This document shows positions 1-8,020 of a stretch of 64,000 bases of DNA, piece after piece. A program made the translations under genes and the position numbers. Numbering within the stretch: position 1 is the first letter of the stretch; every line of letters starts with the position of its first letter. The stretch is from an uncultured Elusimicrobium sp. (GTDB lineage Bacteria > Elusimicrobiota > Elusimicrobia > Elusimicrobiales > Elusimicrobiaceae): contig CAMZDW010000002.1 in NCBI GenBank assembly GCA_947305555.1, forward strand, positions 23,858 through 87,857. The letters are read 5' to 3'. The notes below the pieces were generated by a model. The model saw nothing but the letters and a program-made list of their open reading frames with translations, had not been told where the DNA came from and made no database searches.

Positions 1-22
1 TTCTCATTGAGGAGGAAACAAA

Positions 23-745
23 ATGAGGCATGGATTTTTTATATTTTTAATTCTCTTAGGTTATGCAGTGCCCTGTTTTGCGCAGGATACACTCCCCCAA
101 GCAGAAGAATTGTACCGACAGGGCCGGTTGTCCATGGCGCTAAGCCTCTATGAAAAAGCACTAAAAAATCACCCAAATGACCCTTTTGTTTACTACAATA
201 TAGGTAACTGTTATTTTAAAATGGGTAGCAAGGGATTAGCGGCCGCTAATTATTACCGCGCATTTAAGCTAAATCCACGGGACCCGGATATACGCCATAA
301 TTTATCATTGACTTTGGCAAGCGGAGGAGAAAGATTAGTCCCAACCGGCGTGCCGGAAGTTTTACACCGGGCTTTCTTTAGTTTATCCTTGCCAGAGTTG
401 ACAGGACTCTTATTTGCTCTTTTTTGGTTAGTGTGTCTGTATGTCTGTCTATGGCTTCTTAAACGTAGAGGCCGCTGGGTACTTTTGATTACTGGGAGTT
501 TACTTGTTATTTGCGCAGGCTGGTGGTATGCACGCACCGAGCAAGACAATCAACCTTTGGCCGTAGTAGCTACCCCGGTAGCTGAAATACGTAGCGGCCC
601 GGGAACAAATTTCCCAGCCAGCGCCAGTATTGCCCAAGGGCATTTACTGACTATTGAAGATGAAAAAGATGATTGGTACGAAGTTATAGTCAAGTCGCAA
701 AGTTTAAAAGGATGGGTCGAAAAAAGTACGGTAGAAAAAATTTGA
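23..745 (+). CDS. BatE-like TPR and SH3b membrane protein
   Basis: The 240-residue product has a signal peptide (residues 1-20, ending CFA-Q), two or three TPR units (about 24-100), two hydrophobic segments (about 117-145 and 150-168) and a C-terminal bacterial SH3-like domain (about 180-238, with the typical AEIRSGPGTNF start). This TPR-TM-SH3 order is that of BatE proteins of the Bat (aerotolerance) operons. The TPR part should lie in the periplasm. The role in the family is poorly defined; envelope stress or assembly is usually proposed. A GGAGG ribosome site sits 8 nt before ATG. Any batA-D partners would lie upstream of the window, so the Bat assignment is inference. gmhA follows after 13 nt. 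Confidence 0.7.
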   Translation: MRHGFFIFLILLGYAVPCFAQDTLPQAEELYRQGRLSMALSLYEKALKNHPNDPFVYYNIGNCYFKMGSKGLAAANYYRAFKLNPRDPDIRHNLSLTLASGGERLVPTGVPEVLHRAFFSLSLPELTGLLFALFWLVCLYVCLWLLKRRGRWVLLITGSLLVICAGWWYARTEQDNQPLAVVATPVAEIRSGPGTNFPASASIAQGHLLTIEDEKDDWYEVIVKSQSLKGWVEKSTVEKI

Positions 746-758
746 TCGGGAGAAAATT

Positions 759-1316
759 ATGTTTGTTCAAACTCAGGCAGATGAATTGATTAAAGCTGTA
801 ACGTATGTTAAGGAAAACTTAGCCGACCAGGTGGAAGTACTGGCGGCCCAGGTAATCAAAGCCTTTAAAGAGGGCCATAAAGTAATTTTTATGGGTAACG
901 GAGGGAGTGCCTCCGACGCCCAACATCTAGCAGCGGAATTTGTGGGCCGATTCAAAAAAGAACGTCCCTCGTTGCCCGCGCTAGCGTTAAACACCAACTC
1001 CTCTACGCTAACAGCTATTGGTAATGATTACTCATATGACGTTGTTTTCTCTCGCCAAATTGATGGGTTTGCGCAAAAGGGAGATGTCGTCATCGGGATT
1101 TCCACTTCGGGTAACAGCAAAAACGTATACCTCGCTTTGGCTTTAGCAAAACAAAAAGGATGTTTTACCGTTGGTTTCTTAGGCAAAGACGGTGGAACCA
1201 TTAAATCAGTTTGCGATTTACCGCTAATCGTGGCGGTTAAAGATACACCTCACATTCAAGCCTGCCATATTTTTATGGGGCACTGCATGTGCGATTTGGT
1301 AGATCAAGCGTATTAG
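759..1316 (+). CDS. gmhA: Sedoheptulose-7-phosphate isomerase
   Basis: This 185-residue SIS-domain protein isomerises sedoheptulose 7-phosphate to D-glycero-D-manno-heptose 7-phosphate, the first step to the ADP-heptose of lipopolysaccharide core. The phosphosugar loops GNGGSASDAQH (about 47-57) and STSGNSKN (about 116-123) are visible, and so is the C-terminal PHIQACH segment carrying the catalytic His. Length matches GmhA (about 190). GGGAG precedes the ATG. rpiB starts 1 nt after the stop, so the two are probably co-translated. It implies a diderm envelope with heptose; no other heptose genes are in the window. Confidence 0.9.
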   Translation: MFVQTQADELIKAVTYVKENLADQVEVLAAQVIKAFKEGHKVIFMGNGGSASDAQHLAAEFVGRFKKERPSLPALALNTNSSTLTAIGNDYSYDVVFSRQIDGFAQKGDVVIGISTSGNSKNVYLALALAKQKGCFTVGFLGKDGGTIKSVCDLPLIVAVKDTPHIQACHIFMGHCMCDLVDQAY

Positions 1317-1317
1317 T

Positions 1318-1770
1318 ATGAAAATAGCAATTGGTTGTGATCACGCAGGATTCCCGTTAAAAGACACCGTCATGGCGCAGGTGCGTCAATTGGGGCACGA
1401 AATTGAGGATTGCGGAACGTACAGTTGTGAGCGAGCCGATTACCCCGATTATGCAAATAAAGTAGCCCAATTGGTTGCCAGTGGCCAGGCCGATCGCGGC
1501 ATTTTAATTTGTGGTTCGGGCGTAGGCGTATGTATTACTGCCAATAAAACCAAAGGAATTCGCGCCTGTGTCTGTCACGATGCCTACACAGCCACGCAAG
1601 CGGTAGAACACGATGGATTAAATGTGCTTTGTCTAGGAGCACGTGTGATTGGTCCGTCCGTAGCCGAAGAAGTAACCAAACGATTTCTAAACGCCTCTTT
1701 TTTGACGGGTACCCGTCATGAAGTCCGTTTAAATAAAGTAAAAGCAATTGAAGAAGCTAATTTTAAATAA
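1318..1770 (+). CDS. rpiB: Ribose-5-phosphate isomerase B
   Basis: RpiB interconverts ribose 5-phosphate and ribulose 5-phosphate in the non-oxidative pentose phosphate pathway. The 150-residue protein begins with the family signature MKIAIGCDHAGFPLK, and has the GSGVG phosphate loop behind the catalytic Cys (CGSGVGVCITANK) and the HDAYTA and NVLCLGARVIG blocks. It starts 1 nt after the gmhA stop with no separate ribosome site, which fits translational coupling. With pgi next, it forms a sugar-phosphate isomerase run. Confidence 0.94.
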   Translation: MKIAIGCDHAGFPLKDTVMAQVRQLGHEIEDCGTYSCERADYPDYANKVAQLVASGQADRGILICGSGVGVCITANKTKGIRACVCHDAYTATQAVEHDGLNVLCLGARVIGPSVAEEVTKRFLNASFLTGTRHEVRLNKVKAIEEANFK

Positions 1771-1808
1771 GACCGTGAGTCTTTACTTACAACAAGGATG
1801 ATAAACGT

Positions 1809-3473
1809 ATGAATACACAAACAACCCCCCTCGCTGAAGGAATTATTCGTGAAGGAGCATTTAAATTAGAAAATCTGGAATTTAACACCAAATTCTGGAC
1901 TCGCAATCCCTCGCTGTGGAAGCAAGATAAAGAGCATCAAGATTTTATTGTTAAATTTTTAGGTTGGCAAAAAGTGTATGATTGGACACTCGCCCGTTTA
2001 GATGAGATCACCTCCTTCGCGCAGGACGTCAAAACGCATTTCAAACACTGTGTAGTCATGGGAATGGGTGGTTCCTCTTTGGCGCCGGAAGTATTTCGTA
2101 CTGTTTTTGGTAAACAAGAGGGTTGGCCGGAATTAATCGTCTTGGATACCACACATCCGGATTGGGTTGCTTCCGCCCGGGCACGTATTAATCCGGCAGA
2201 AACGTTATTTATTTTCGCCAGCAAGTCTGGAGGCACGGTAGAGCCTTCTTCCCAATTTGCCTACTTTTTTGATGAAGTGAAAAAATCGGGAGTTAAAGAA
2301 CCCGGCCAAAATTTTGCCGCTATCACGGATGAAAATACCGGATTGCAAAAATTGGCAAAAGATTATAATTTTCGCCATACTTTTATCAACCCGTCTGACA
2401 TTGGGGGCCGCTTCTCGGCTCTGTCCTTCTTCGGAATTGTACCGGCCGCCATCATGGGGATAGACGTAAAGAAAATTTTAACAATCGCCAAAGAAGAAGC
2501 TGCCACCTTTGGTCCCGAAGCCTCCGTTAAAGAAAATGCGGCTGTAAAATTGGGTGCTTTTATGGGAGCCTGCGCCGTCAATCACGGCAAAGACAAACTA
2601 ACCCTCCTTATTCCAAACGATTTAGCTACCTTCGGTTTGTGGGCCGAACAACTGGTGGCGGAATCTACCGGGAAAGAAGGGAAGGGCGTTGTCCCGGTAA
2701 CTGGGGAGATTTTACACCCCAATTTTGACTACCGGGAAGACCGCTACTTCGTTCATTTGTCTACCGGGAGTGATGATGACAAACGTGTCAAAGCCATCGC
2801 CCAGGAATTGGCTGAACGCAGCTATCCAGTTTTGACCATTGAAATTAAAAATACGTATTATTTGGGTGCTCTCTTCTTACTGTGGGAAATTGCCACGGCT
2901 GCGGCCGGTGCGATTTTGGCTATTGATCCGTTTGACCAACCTAACGTCCAAGAAGCTAAAACAATGACCAAAAACGTGCTAACCAAACTGGCTGCCGGTG
3001 ATATTCCCGATTCCATTTCAGCTCCTATTTTGGTATCTAAAGATATTAGCGGACAAGTGAAATTGGACACCCTCGCCCAGGACATTTATTCTCTCTTGGA
3101 AAGCAACGATTACGTAGCTATTTTGCCATACGTATTCCCTTCCAAAGAAGTAGATGACGCGCTGCTTGCCCTGCGCGATAAAATCATGGTACGCACCAAA
3201 CGTGCCGTTCTGTTTGGCTATGGCCCCCGCTACTTACACTCTACCGGACAATTACACAAAGGGGATGGAAATAACGGTGTATTTTTGATTTTATCTGCCA
3301 ACCCGGAAGCTGATATCAAAATCCCGGGCCAACAATATACGTTCGGTCAATTGTGCAATGCGCAAGCGCTGGGTGATTTCCAAGCGTTGGAATCGAAAGG
3401 ACGCCGTGCAATTAAGATTCACCTCGCCCAACCTTTGGCCGAAAATATCAAAAAAATCAGCAACTTATTTTAG
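1809..3473 (+). CDS. pgi: Glucose-6-phosphate isomerase
   Basis: The product (554 residues) interconverts glucose 6-phosphate and fructose 6-phosphate in glycolysis and gluconeogenesis. The SIS folds are clear: MGMGGSSLAPEV (about 84-95), ASKSGGTVEPSSQ (about 136-148) and DIGGRFSALSFFG (about 197-209). It resembles the isomerase half of fused transaldolase-isomerase proteins more than the classical 450- or 550-residue Pgi, but no transaldolase part is attached. An AAGGA site lies about 11 nt upstream. It follows rpiB after 38 nt and ends in a strong terminator at 3481-3516. Confidence 0.88.
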   Translation: MNTQTTPLAEGIIREGAFKLENLEFNTKFWTRNPSLWKQDKEHQDFIVKFLGWQKVYDWTLARLDEITSFAQDVKTHFKHCVVMGMGGSSLAPEVFRTVFGKQEGWPELIVLDTTHPDWVASARARINPAETLFIFASKSGGTVEPSSQFAYFFDEVKKSGVKEPGQNFAAITDENTGLQKLAKDYNFRHTFINPSDIGGRFSALSFFGIVPAAIMGIDVKKILTIAKEEAATFGPEASVKENAAVKLGAFMGACAVNHGKDKLTLLIPNDLATFGLWAEQLVAESTGKEGKGVVPVTGEILHPNFDYREDRYFVHLSTGSDDDKRVKAIAQELAERSYPVLTIEIKNTYYLGALFLLWEIATAAAGAILAIDPFDQPNVQEAKTMTKNVLTKLAAGDIPDSISAPILVSKDISGQVKLDTLAQDIYSLLESNDYVAILPYVFPSKEVDDALLALRDKIMVRTKRAVLFGYGPRYLHSTGQLHKGDGNNGVFLILSANPEADIKIPGQQYTFGQLCNAQALGDFQALESKGRRAIKIHLAQPLAENIKKISNLF

Positions 3474-3480
3474 TCCAACC

Positions 3481-3516
3481 GATGGCGGCCAATTATAAGG
3501 GCCGCCATCTTTTTTT
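3481..3516 (+). terminator. Intrinsic terminator after pgi
   Basis: A ten-base-pair GC-rich stem (GATGGCGGCC / GGCCGCCATC) with a 9-nt loop is followed by seven T. It ends only 2 nt before the miaB start codon. Confidence 0.9.
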
Positions 3517-3518
3517 CC

Positions 3519-4748
3519 ATGAAAAAAGTATTCATTCAAACGTACGGTTGCCAAATGAACTTAGCAGACTCTGAAGAGATGTTTGCTCAGTTGGCGGCGC
3601 GTGGTTTTTGTGCCACTGAAAATTTAGAAGAAGCCGATGCAGTGCTGATCAATACGTGTACCGTACGAGACCATGCCGAACACCGTGCCGTATCGTTCTT
3701 AGGCCGCTTAGGCTCCTGGAAAAAAGAAAAGCCAAACCGCCGTATTATTTTTACAGGTTGCGCAGCCCAACGTCTTGGAAAACAATTAAAAAAGCAATTC
3801 CCTTTTTTAGACATTTTGTCAGGCGCTAAAGAAATTGAACAATTTGGAGACACGTTGGATCAAAGCGGCTTTTTCCCTTCGCAAGGGCCCCAGGGGGAAC
3901 CTCTGCAACCCGGGCTAACCGGATACGTAACTATCATGCGCGGTTGCAATTTTGCTTGCACTTACTGTATTGTTCCTACCGTGCGTGGTCCTATAAAATG
4001 TTTATCCCATGAACATATTTTAGAAGAAGTACGACATAAAGCAGCTAACGGAGCAAAAGAAATTATGCTCCTGGGCCAAACGGTAAATGCGTATACCGAC
4101 GGGGCTGTTTCTTTTGCCGACTTACTTAATAAAACCAGCGAAATACCTGGTGTGCAACGTGTCCGTTTTACCAGTCCCCACCCCATTTATTTTACCCCGG
4201 CATTTTTGAACGCTATTAAAGATAACCCAAAAATTGCACGCCATGTGCACCTTCCCTCGCAGAGTGGATCATCCAAGGTTTTAGCTGAGATGAAACGCGG
4301 CTATACCCGCGAAATTTTACTGGAAAAAATTCAAGCACTCAAAGAAGTGGGCTTTCAAATTTCCACTGATTTAATTGTTGGCTTCCCCACGGAAACGGAA
4401 GAAGATTTTGCACAAACACTTTCTTTGGTAGATGCTGCCGGCTTTTCCACGGCTTATTGCTATAAATATTCCCCCCGGCCCGGCACGCCCGCTGCTCAAA
4501 TGAAATTATTAAATCAAAATATACTGGAACAACGGCTGGATATTTTGTTAAATAAAGTAAGAGGGTTAGCGCAAGCGGCCTACCAAGCACAAGTCGGTAC
4601 TGTTCAAGAAGTGCTGATGGAAAGCCAAACCAAGGGCCGTTCGTCGGGCAGCTTTTGGGTGAAAACGCGCAAGACATATTCAGTAGGAAGTGTAGTTCGT
4701 GTGGAAATTGAAAAAGCCGATGAAACTTTACTATTTGCGAGGGATTAA
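3519..4748 (+). CDS. miaB: tRNA-2-methylthio-N6-dimethylallyladenosine synthase
   Basis: MiaB is a radical SAM methylthiotransferase that adds the 2-methylthio group to i6A37 in tRNAs reading UNN codons. The N-terminal domain has the three Cys of the auxiliary cluster (YGCQMN, NTCTVRD, TGCAAQR), and the radical SAM motif is CNFACTYC (about 143-150). At 409 residues it is slightly short, with a reduced C-terminal TRAM domain. The start is fixed by the conserved MKKVFIQTYGCQMN opening, yet the ATG sits right after the U-tract of the pgi terminator with no ribosome site. miaA, the preceding enzyme, lies at 5373. pilZ follows after 2 nt. Confidence 0.93.
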   Translation: MKKVFIQTYGCQMNLADSEEMFAQLAARGFCATENLEEADAVLINTCTVRDHAEHRAVSFLGRLGSWKKEKPNRRIIFTGCAAQRLGKQLKKQFPFLDILSGAKEIEQFGDTLDQSGFFPSQGPQGEPLQPGLTGYVTIMRGCNFACTYCIVPTVRGPIKCLSHEHILEEVRHKAANGAKEIMLLGQTVNAYTDGAVSFADLLNKTSEIPGVQRVRFTSPHPIYFTPAFLNAIKDNPKIARHVHLPSQSGSSKVLAEMKRGYTREILLEKIQALKEVGFQISTDLIVGFPTETEEDFAQTLSLVDAAGFSTAYCYKYSPRPGTPAAQMKLLNQNILEQRLDILLNKVRGLAQAAYQAQVGTVQEVLMESQTKGRSSGSFWVKTRKTYSVGSVVRVEIEKADETLLFARD

Positions 4749-4750
4749 CT

Positions 4751-5215
4751 ATGAAGAAAAATTTTTCTGAAAAACGCCGTCATCCGCGTATGCCGGTAAT
4801 CAGCAATTTAATTGAACCCGTGAATTTGCATTACCGAACTGAAGATGGCAAAGAAACATCACTGGTCGCTATTTTGGCGGACTTGTCTGCTTCCGGGATG
4901 CGAATGATTAGCTTTTTAGGTGCACCCCTAGCCGATCATTTTTCCATCAGCTTACAACTCCCCGGCACCAATAAAATGGAAGTGCAAGCACGGCTGGCCT
5001 GGGTAAAACAACGCGAGAATGTATACACGATCGGTATTGAGTTTACCAAAATGGATGAAAAGGATGCCAAACTCATTAGCGAGATGGCAGATGACTTTAA
5101 TGATTGCGACACCCGCATTTTATTAAAACTGCCGGATGTATGTAATCCGAAGTGCAAATGCAATAAAATTTGCAATAAAATTCAAAAAGACGACAGCTTT
5201 TTTGAAGAAAAATAA
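4751..5215 (+). CDS. PilZ-domain protein with cysteine-rich tail
   Basis: PilZ domains bind cyclic di-GMP. Both signature parts are present: RRHPR (9-13, the RxxxR motif) and DLSASG (44-49, the D/NxSxxG motif), so binding is plausible. After the domain comes a tail of about 40 residues with C131, C135, C137 and C141 (spacing C-x3-C-x-C-x3-C) and C119 nearby. This could bind metal or form disulfides, which is unusual for a single-domain PilZ protein. No membrane segment or output domain is seen. It has a GAGGG site and starts 2 nt after miaB, so it shares that transcript. Confidence 0.85.
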   Translation: MKKNFSEKRRHPRMPVISNLIEPVNLHYRTEDGKETSLVAILADLSASGMRMISFLGAPLADHFSISLQLPGTNKMEVQARLAWVKQRENVYTIGIEFTKMDEKDAKLISEMADDFNDCDTRILLKLPDVCNPKCKCNKICNKIQKDDSFFEEK

Positions 5216-5229
5216 AGAACCTCGTTCAT

Positions 5230-5264
5230 AAAAAAATCCTCGGGTTACACCCGGGGATTTTTTT
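5230..5264 (+). terminator. Intrinsic terminator after the PilZ gene
   Basis: Hairpin AATCCTCGGG / CCCGGGGATT with a five-base loop, flanked by an A-run before and a T-run after. It could work on both strands, but only the + strand has a gene ending here. Confidence 0.88.
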
Positions 5265-5360
5265 ATCTGAAAACTATTGACTATGGATAACTGCCGATGT
5301 AACCTTCGGTAAAGTAATGGTTGTCTTTCTTATCCTTTATAGCTTATCCCTACAATAAGG

Positions 5361-5366
5361 TACAAT
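5361..5366 (+). promoter_or_regulatory. -10-like element immediately before miaA
   Basis: TACAAT ends 6 nt before the miaA ATG and no Shine-Dalgarno sequence is present, so transcription would start at or next to the start codon. A second TACAAT at 5351-5356 could give a 5' leader of about 10 nt instead. No good -35 box was found. Confidence 0.5.
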
Positions 5367-5372
5367 ATAAAT

Positions 5373-6308
5373 ATGAAACCTATTGTTGTGTGTGGCCCAA
5401 CAGCTTCGGGCAAAACAGAACTTGCGTTGGAATTAGCCCGTCAAACTGGCGGTCTTATTATCTCCGCGGATTCACGCCAAATCTACAAACGCCTCACGAT
5501 AGGAACCGCCAAACCCGCTGGCTGCTGGAAAGAAGGCCAGTATTTAGTGGATGGAATTGCTTACCATTTGGTCGATTTTCTGGAGGTAACAGATACTTTT
5601 AATGCCTCCTCCTTTTGTACACAAGTACGTCGTATTATAGCCGCCTATCCCAACACGCCAATTATCTTTGCGGGAGGTACGGGGCTGTACTTGCATGCCT
5701 ATTTTGTGGGCATGGACACATTGCCAGCCGGAACGCCGGACACACGCGCCCAACTGGAAACCTTGCTAAATAACTTAGGGAAAGAGGGATTACACCACTT
5801 ACTCAAGCAAAAGGATCCCGTTTCAGCCGCGCAGATTCCCCCCGGCAACGTCCAGCGAACAATGCGTGCTTTAGAAATATTTATGCTGACTGGACAGCCG
5901 GCCAGCGCCTTAAAAAGCGGTTCCTTTTTCCAATTACCGGATGACTCGGCCCATTGGGTATATTTGGACTGGGACAAAGAGCTACTGGCAAATCGTATCG
6001 CAACGCGCACCGAACACCTATTTAACGGAATGTGTGAAGAGGCAGCTTCTCTATTATCTGAAGGCTATTCTCCCCTTACGCCTGCCCTGAAAAGTTTGGG
6101 TTATCCTCAAGCAATTCAATTTTTACAGCATGAGCTTTCCCGAGAACAGGCCCTGGAAAAAATTACCACGCTGACCCGGCAATACGCTAAACGCCAACGC
6201 ACGTGGTTCAATCGATATAAAAATGCCCAACGTATTTCTTTGCACTCTGCCACCGATTTTGACAGCAAAAAAATAACGTGGGAAATTCTTTCCCACGTTT
6301 CCAACTAA
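5373..6308 (+). CDS. miaA: tRNA dimethylallyltransferase
   Basis: MiaA transfers the dimethylallyl group from DMAPP to A37 of tRNAs reading UNN codons, making the substrate of MiaB. The 311-residue protein has the P-loop GPTASGKT (8-15), the DSRQIYK motif and the FAGGTGLYLHAYF block, and ends with the RQYAKRQRTWF region typical of the family. The start is chosen because MKPIVVCGPTASGKT is the canonical opening. It has no Shine-Dalgarno sequence but a -10-like hexamer 6 nt upstream. ispE in this window belongs to the pathway that supplies DMAPP. Confidence 0.94.
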   Translation: MKPIVVCGPTASGKTELALELARQTGGLIISADSRQIYKRLTIGTAKPAGCWKEGQYLVDGIAYHLVDFLEVTDTFNASSFCTQVRRIIAAYPNTPIIFAGGTGLYLHAYFVGMDTLPAGTPDTRAQLETLLNNLGKEGLHHLLKQKDPVSAAQIPPGNVQRTMRALEIFMLTGQPASALKSGSFFQLPDDSAHWVYLDWDKELLANRIATRTEHLFNGMCEEAASLLSEGYSPLTPALKSLGYPQAIQFLQHELSREQALEKITTLTRQYAKRQRTWFNRYKNAQRISLHSATDFDSKKITWEILSHVSN

Positions 6309-6320
6309 AATATTATTAAT

Positions 6321-7313
6321 CTAAAAAGACATGGGCGTTCTGTTAATACTGCGCACAATGCTTTGGAAGTCTTTTTCTGTGGGAGTTGCAAATCCACCCT
6401 CCGCGCTTACCGTCCGTAAATTAGGCACATGGTTGCGGATAAAATTCAAGGTACTACTATTAAACCCGGTAAATAAAAAGTAACCGTGGGCATTACTCAA
6501 AGTCAGCATGGTCTTCCCTTCATCATCCTGGAAGGAAGCGCTACCATCTGGAGCATACAAGAGGGAAGAAACTAATCCCACCAAATCACCCGTGGTCGTA
6601 AACACCCCCCCACCGGAATTCCCGCGCCGTACCCCAAAACTGGGCGAAATAAAGTGTTGGAGCTTAGATACGAAATACACCTCCAAAGAAGGAGATACCA
6701 AGTAAGACAAACTTCCATTCTGCATTTTAGGCACTACAATACGAGGAAGAAGACGCGAATTAGGTAAATTAGCCGAACTAACCAGCAAGGCCCCTTTGGC
6801 AGCTAATTGGGCTTTTGTTTCCGGGTCCAACTTTAACTGTTTTTTAAATTGTTCTGGGGTAACGGATTGCCATATTCCTTCTTCCAAGGCCGCATAATCA
6901 TAATCAGCACTGGACGGGTCTAAACGAATCAAAGCCACATCTACACTGCTAATACGGTTTTGCCCCGGATAAAAACCAGGGTAGATAAATACTCTGGGAG
7001 TTTGCGTACTATGAGAAATTCGCACCTGTTGACGTAACGACGCCTCAGCCAGTGTAATTTGAATGGTACACGGCAAAGAACCACTACATGTATTATATAC
7101 ACAGTGGGCCGCCGTTAAAAACCAATTCGCATCTAGCCGCACCGCCTGGCAAGAGTATACTTTTACCTTCGGAGAAGCGCTTTGATCCGTACGCCAAATC
7201 TCAATTTCTTTTTGAAGCAAAAAGGCATTTTCTTTCACCTTAGCAGAATTTTCTTGTGCGAAAGAAGTAATTACCATACATCCAAATAAAAAACAAAATA
7301 GTGCCCTTTTCAT
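6321..7313 (-). CDS. Exported trypsin-like serine protease
   Basis: The protein (330 residues from the chosen ATG) has a signal peptide (MKRALFCFLFGCMV...SFA-Q, cut near residue 19) and a chymotrypsin-fold protease domain. The catalytic triad reads H70 (LTAAHC), D125 (SVDVALIRL) and S233 (GNSGGGV). It has several cysteines and no PDZ domain, so it is not a DegP/HtrA protein. It probably acts in the periplasm or outside the cell; the substrate is unknown. A longer reading frame starts at 7385, but the ATG at 7313 begins the signal peptide and is preceded by TACACT plus 6 nt. It converges with miaA, with 12 nt between the stops. Confidence 0.82.
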   Translation of the reverse strand: MKRALFCFLFGCMVITSFAQENSAKVKENAFLLQKEIEIWRTDQSASPKVKVYSCQAVRLDANWFLTAAHCVYNTCSGSLPCTIQITLAEASLRQQVRISHSTQTPRVFIYPGFYPGQNRISSVDVALIRLDPSSADYDYAALEEGIWQSVTPEQFKKQLKLDPETKAQLAAKGALLVSSANLPNSRLLPRIVVPKMQNGSLSYLVSPSLEVYFVSKLQHFISPSFGVRRGNSGGGVFTTTGDLVGLVSSLLYAPDGSASFQDDEGKTMLTLSNAHGYFLFTGFNSSTLNFIRNHVPNLRTVSAEGGFATPTEKDFQSIVRSINRTPMSF

Positions 7314-7319
7314 AGTATT

Positions 7320-7325
7320 AGTGTA
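7320..7325 (-). promoter_or_regulatory. -10-like element before the serine protease gene
   Basis: On the minus strand TACACT is followed by 6 nt (AATACT) and then the ATG at 7313. There is no ribosome site. This fits a leaderless start. Confidence 0.4.
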
Positions 7326-7370
7326 CATAAAAAACGCAAAAAAAACCACTTTTTTCGGATAAATTACCTG

Positions 7371-7397
7371 TTGCAAGGGACTCAAATATAATATAAT
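7371..7397 (+). promoter_or_regulatory. Promoter of plsY-gpsA
   Basis: TTGCAA (7371-7376) is followed by two overlapping TATAAT hexamers (7387-7392 and 7392-7397); the second ends 7 nt before the plsY ATG at 7405. No Shine-Dalgarno sequence lies in between, so the transcript probably starts at or near the start codon. Confidence 0.6.
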
Positions 7398-7404
7398 AAG
7401 TTAT

Positions 7405-8019
7405 ATGATTATAAAAGTCCTCGTTTTGGTTGTGTTTAGTTATTTACTCGGCTCTATTCCCACGGGCTATTTGATTGCAAAACGCGTAATGGGCATTGAC
7501 ATTCGCGAACACGGCTCCGGAAATCCGGGTGCCGCCAACGTGTACCGCACGGTCGGGAAATGGGCTGGAATCTCCACCTTTTTAATCGACGCGCTCAAAG
7601 GATTTATCCCAGTATGTTTAGCCCGGCATTATTGCCCGGAAGACTATTGGGTAGCCATTGTGTGTGGCGTAATCGCTATTTTAGGCCATATGTGGACCAT
7701 TTATCTAAAATTCCGCGGCGGGAAAGGCGTGGCTACTTCCGCAGGTGTTTTTGCCGCTTTACTTCCTATTCCTACTGCGCTGGCCTTTGCCGCCTTTGTA
7801 GCTTGCGTAGCCAAATGGGGACGTATTTCTATCGGTTCCATCTGCGCTTGTATTGTTCTGCCCCTCTCCAGTTATTTTATTGGGAATCATCCGCTGTCCG
7901 TAGATTTGATGGTAACTGCTATTGGTGCGTTAGTTATTTATAAACATATTCCGAATATTAAACGTCTCTTGCAACAAAAAGAACTCAAGTTTGAAGATGG
8001 TGCTAAAAAGAGAAAATAA
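7405..8019 (+). CDS. plsY: Acyl-phosphate:glycerol-3-phosphate acyltransferase
   Basis: PlsY moves an acyl group from acyl-phosphate to glycerol 3-phosphate, the first acylation in phospholipid synthesis. The 204-residue integral membrane protein shows the conserved loops SIPTGYLIAK, GSGNPGAANVYR and FRGGKGVATS, with about five membrane segments. gpsA, which supplies glycerol 3-phosphate, starts 1 nt after its stop, so substrate supply and use share an operon. Confidence 0.95.
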   Translation: MIIKVLVLVVFSYLLGSIPTGYLIAKRVMGIDIREHGSGNPGAANVYRTVGKWAGISTFLIDALKGFIPVCLARHYCPEDYWVAIVCGVIAILGHMWTIYLKFRGGKGVATSAGVFAALLPIPTALAFAAFVACVAKWGRISIGSICACIVLPLSSYFIGNHPLSVDLMVTAIGALVIYKHIPNIKRLLQQKELKFEDGAKKRK

Positions 8020-8020
8020 T

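Noticed and set aside
5321-5602. 93-codon plus frame overlapping miaA
   Set aside because: Different frame from miaA with no family features; miaA is unambiguous.
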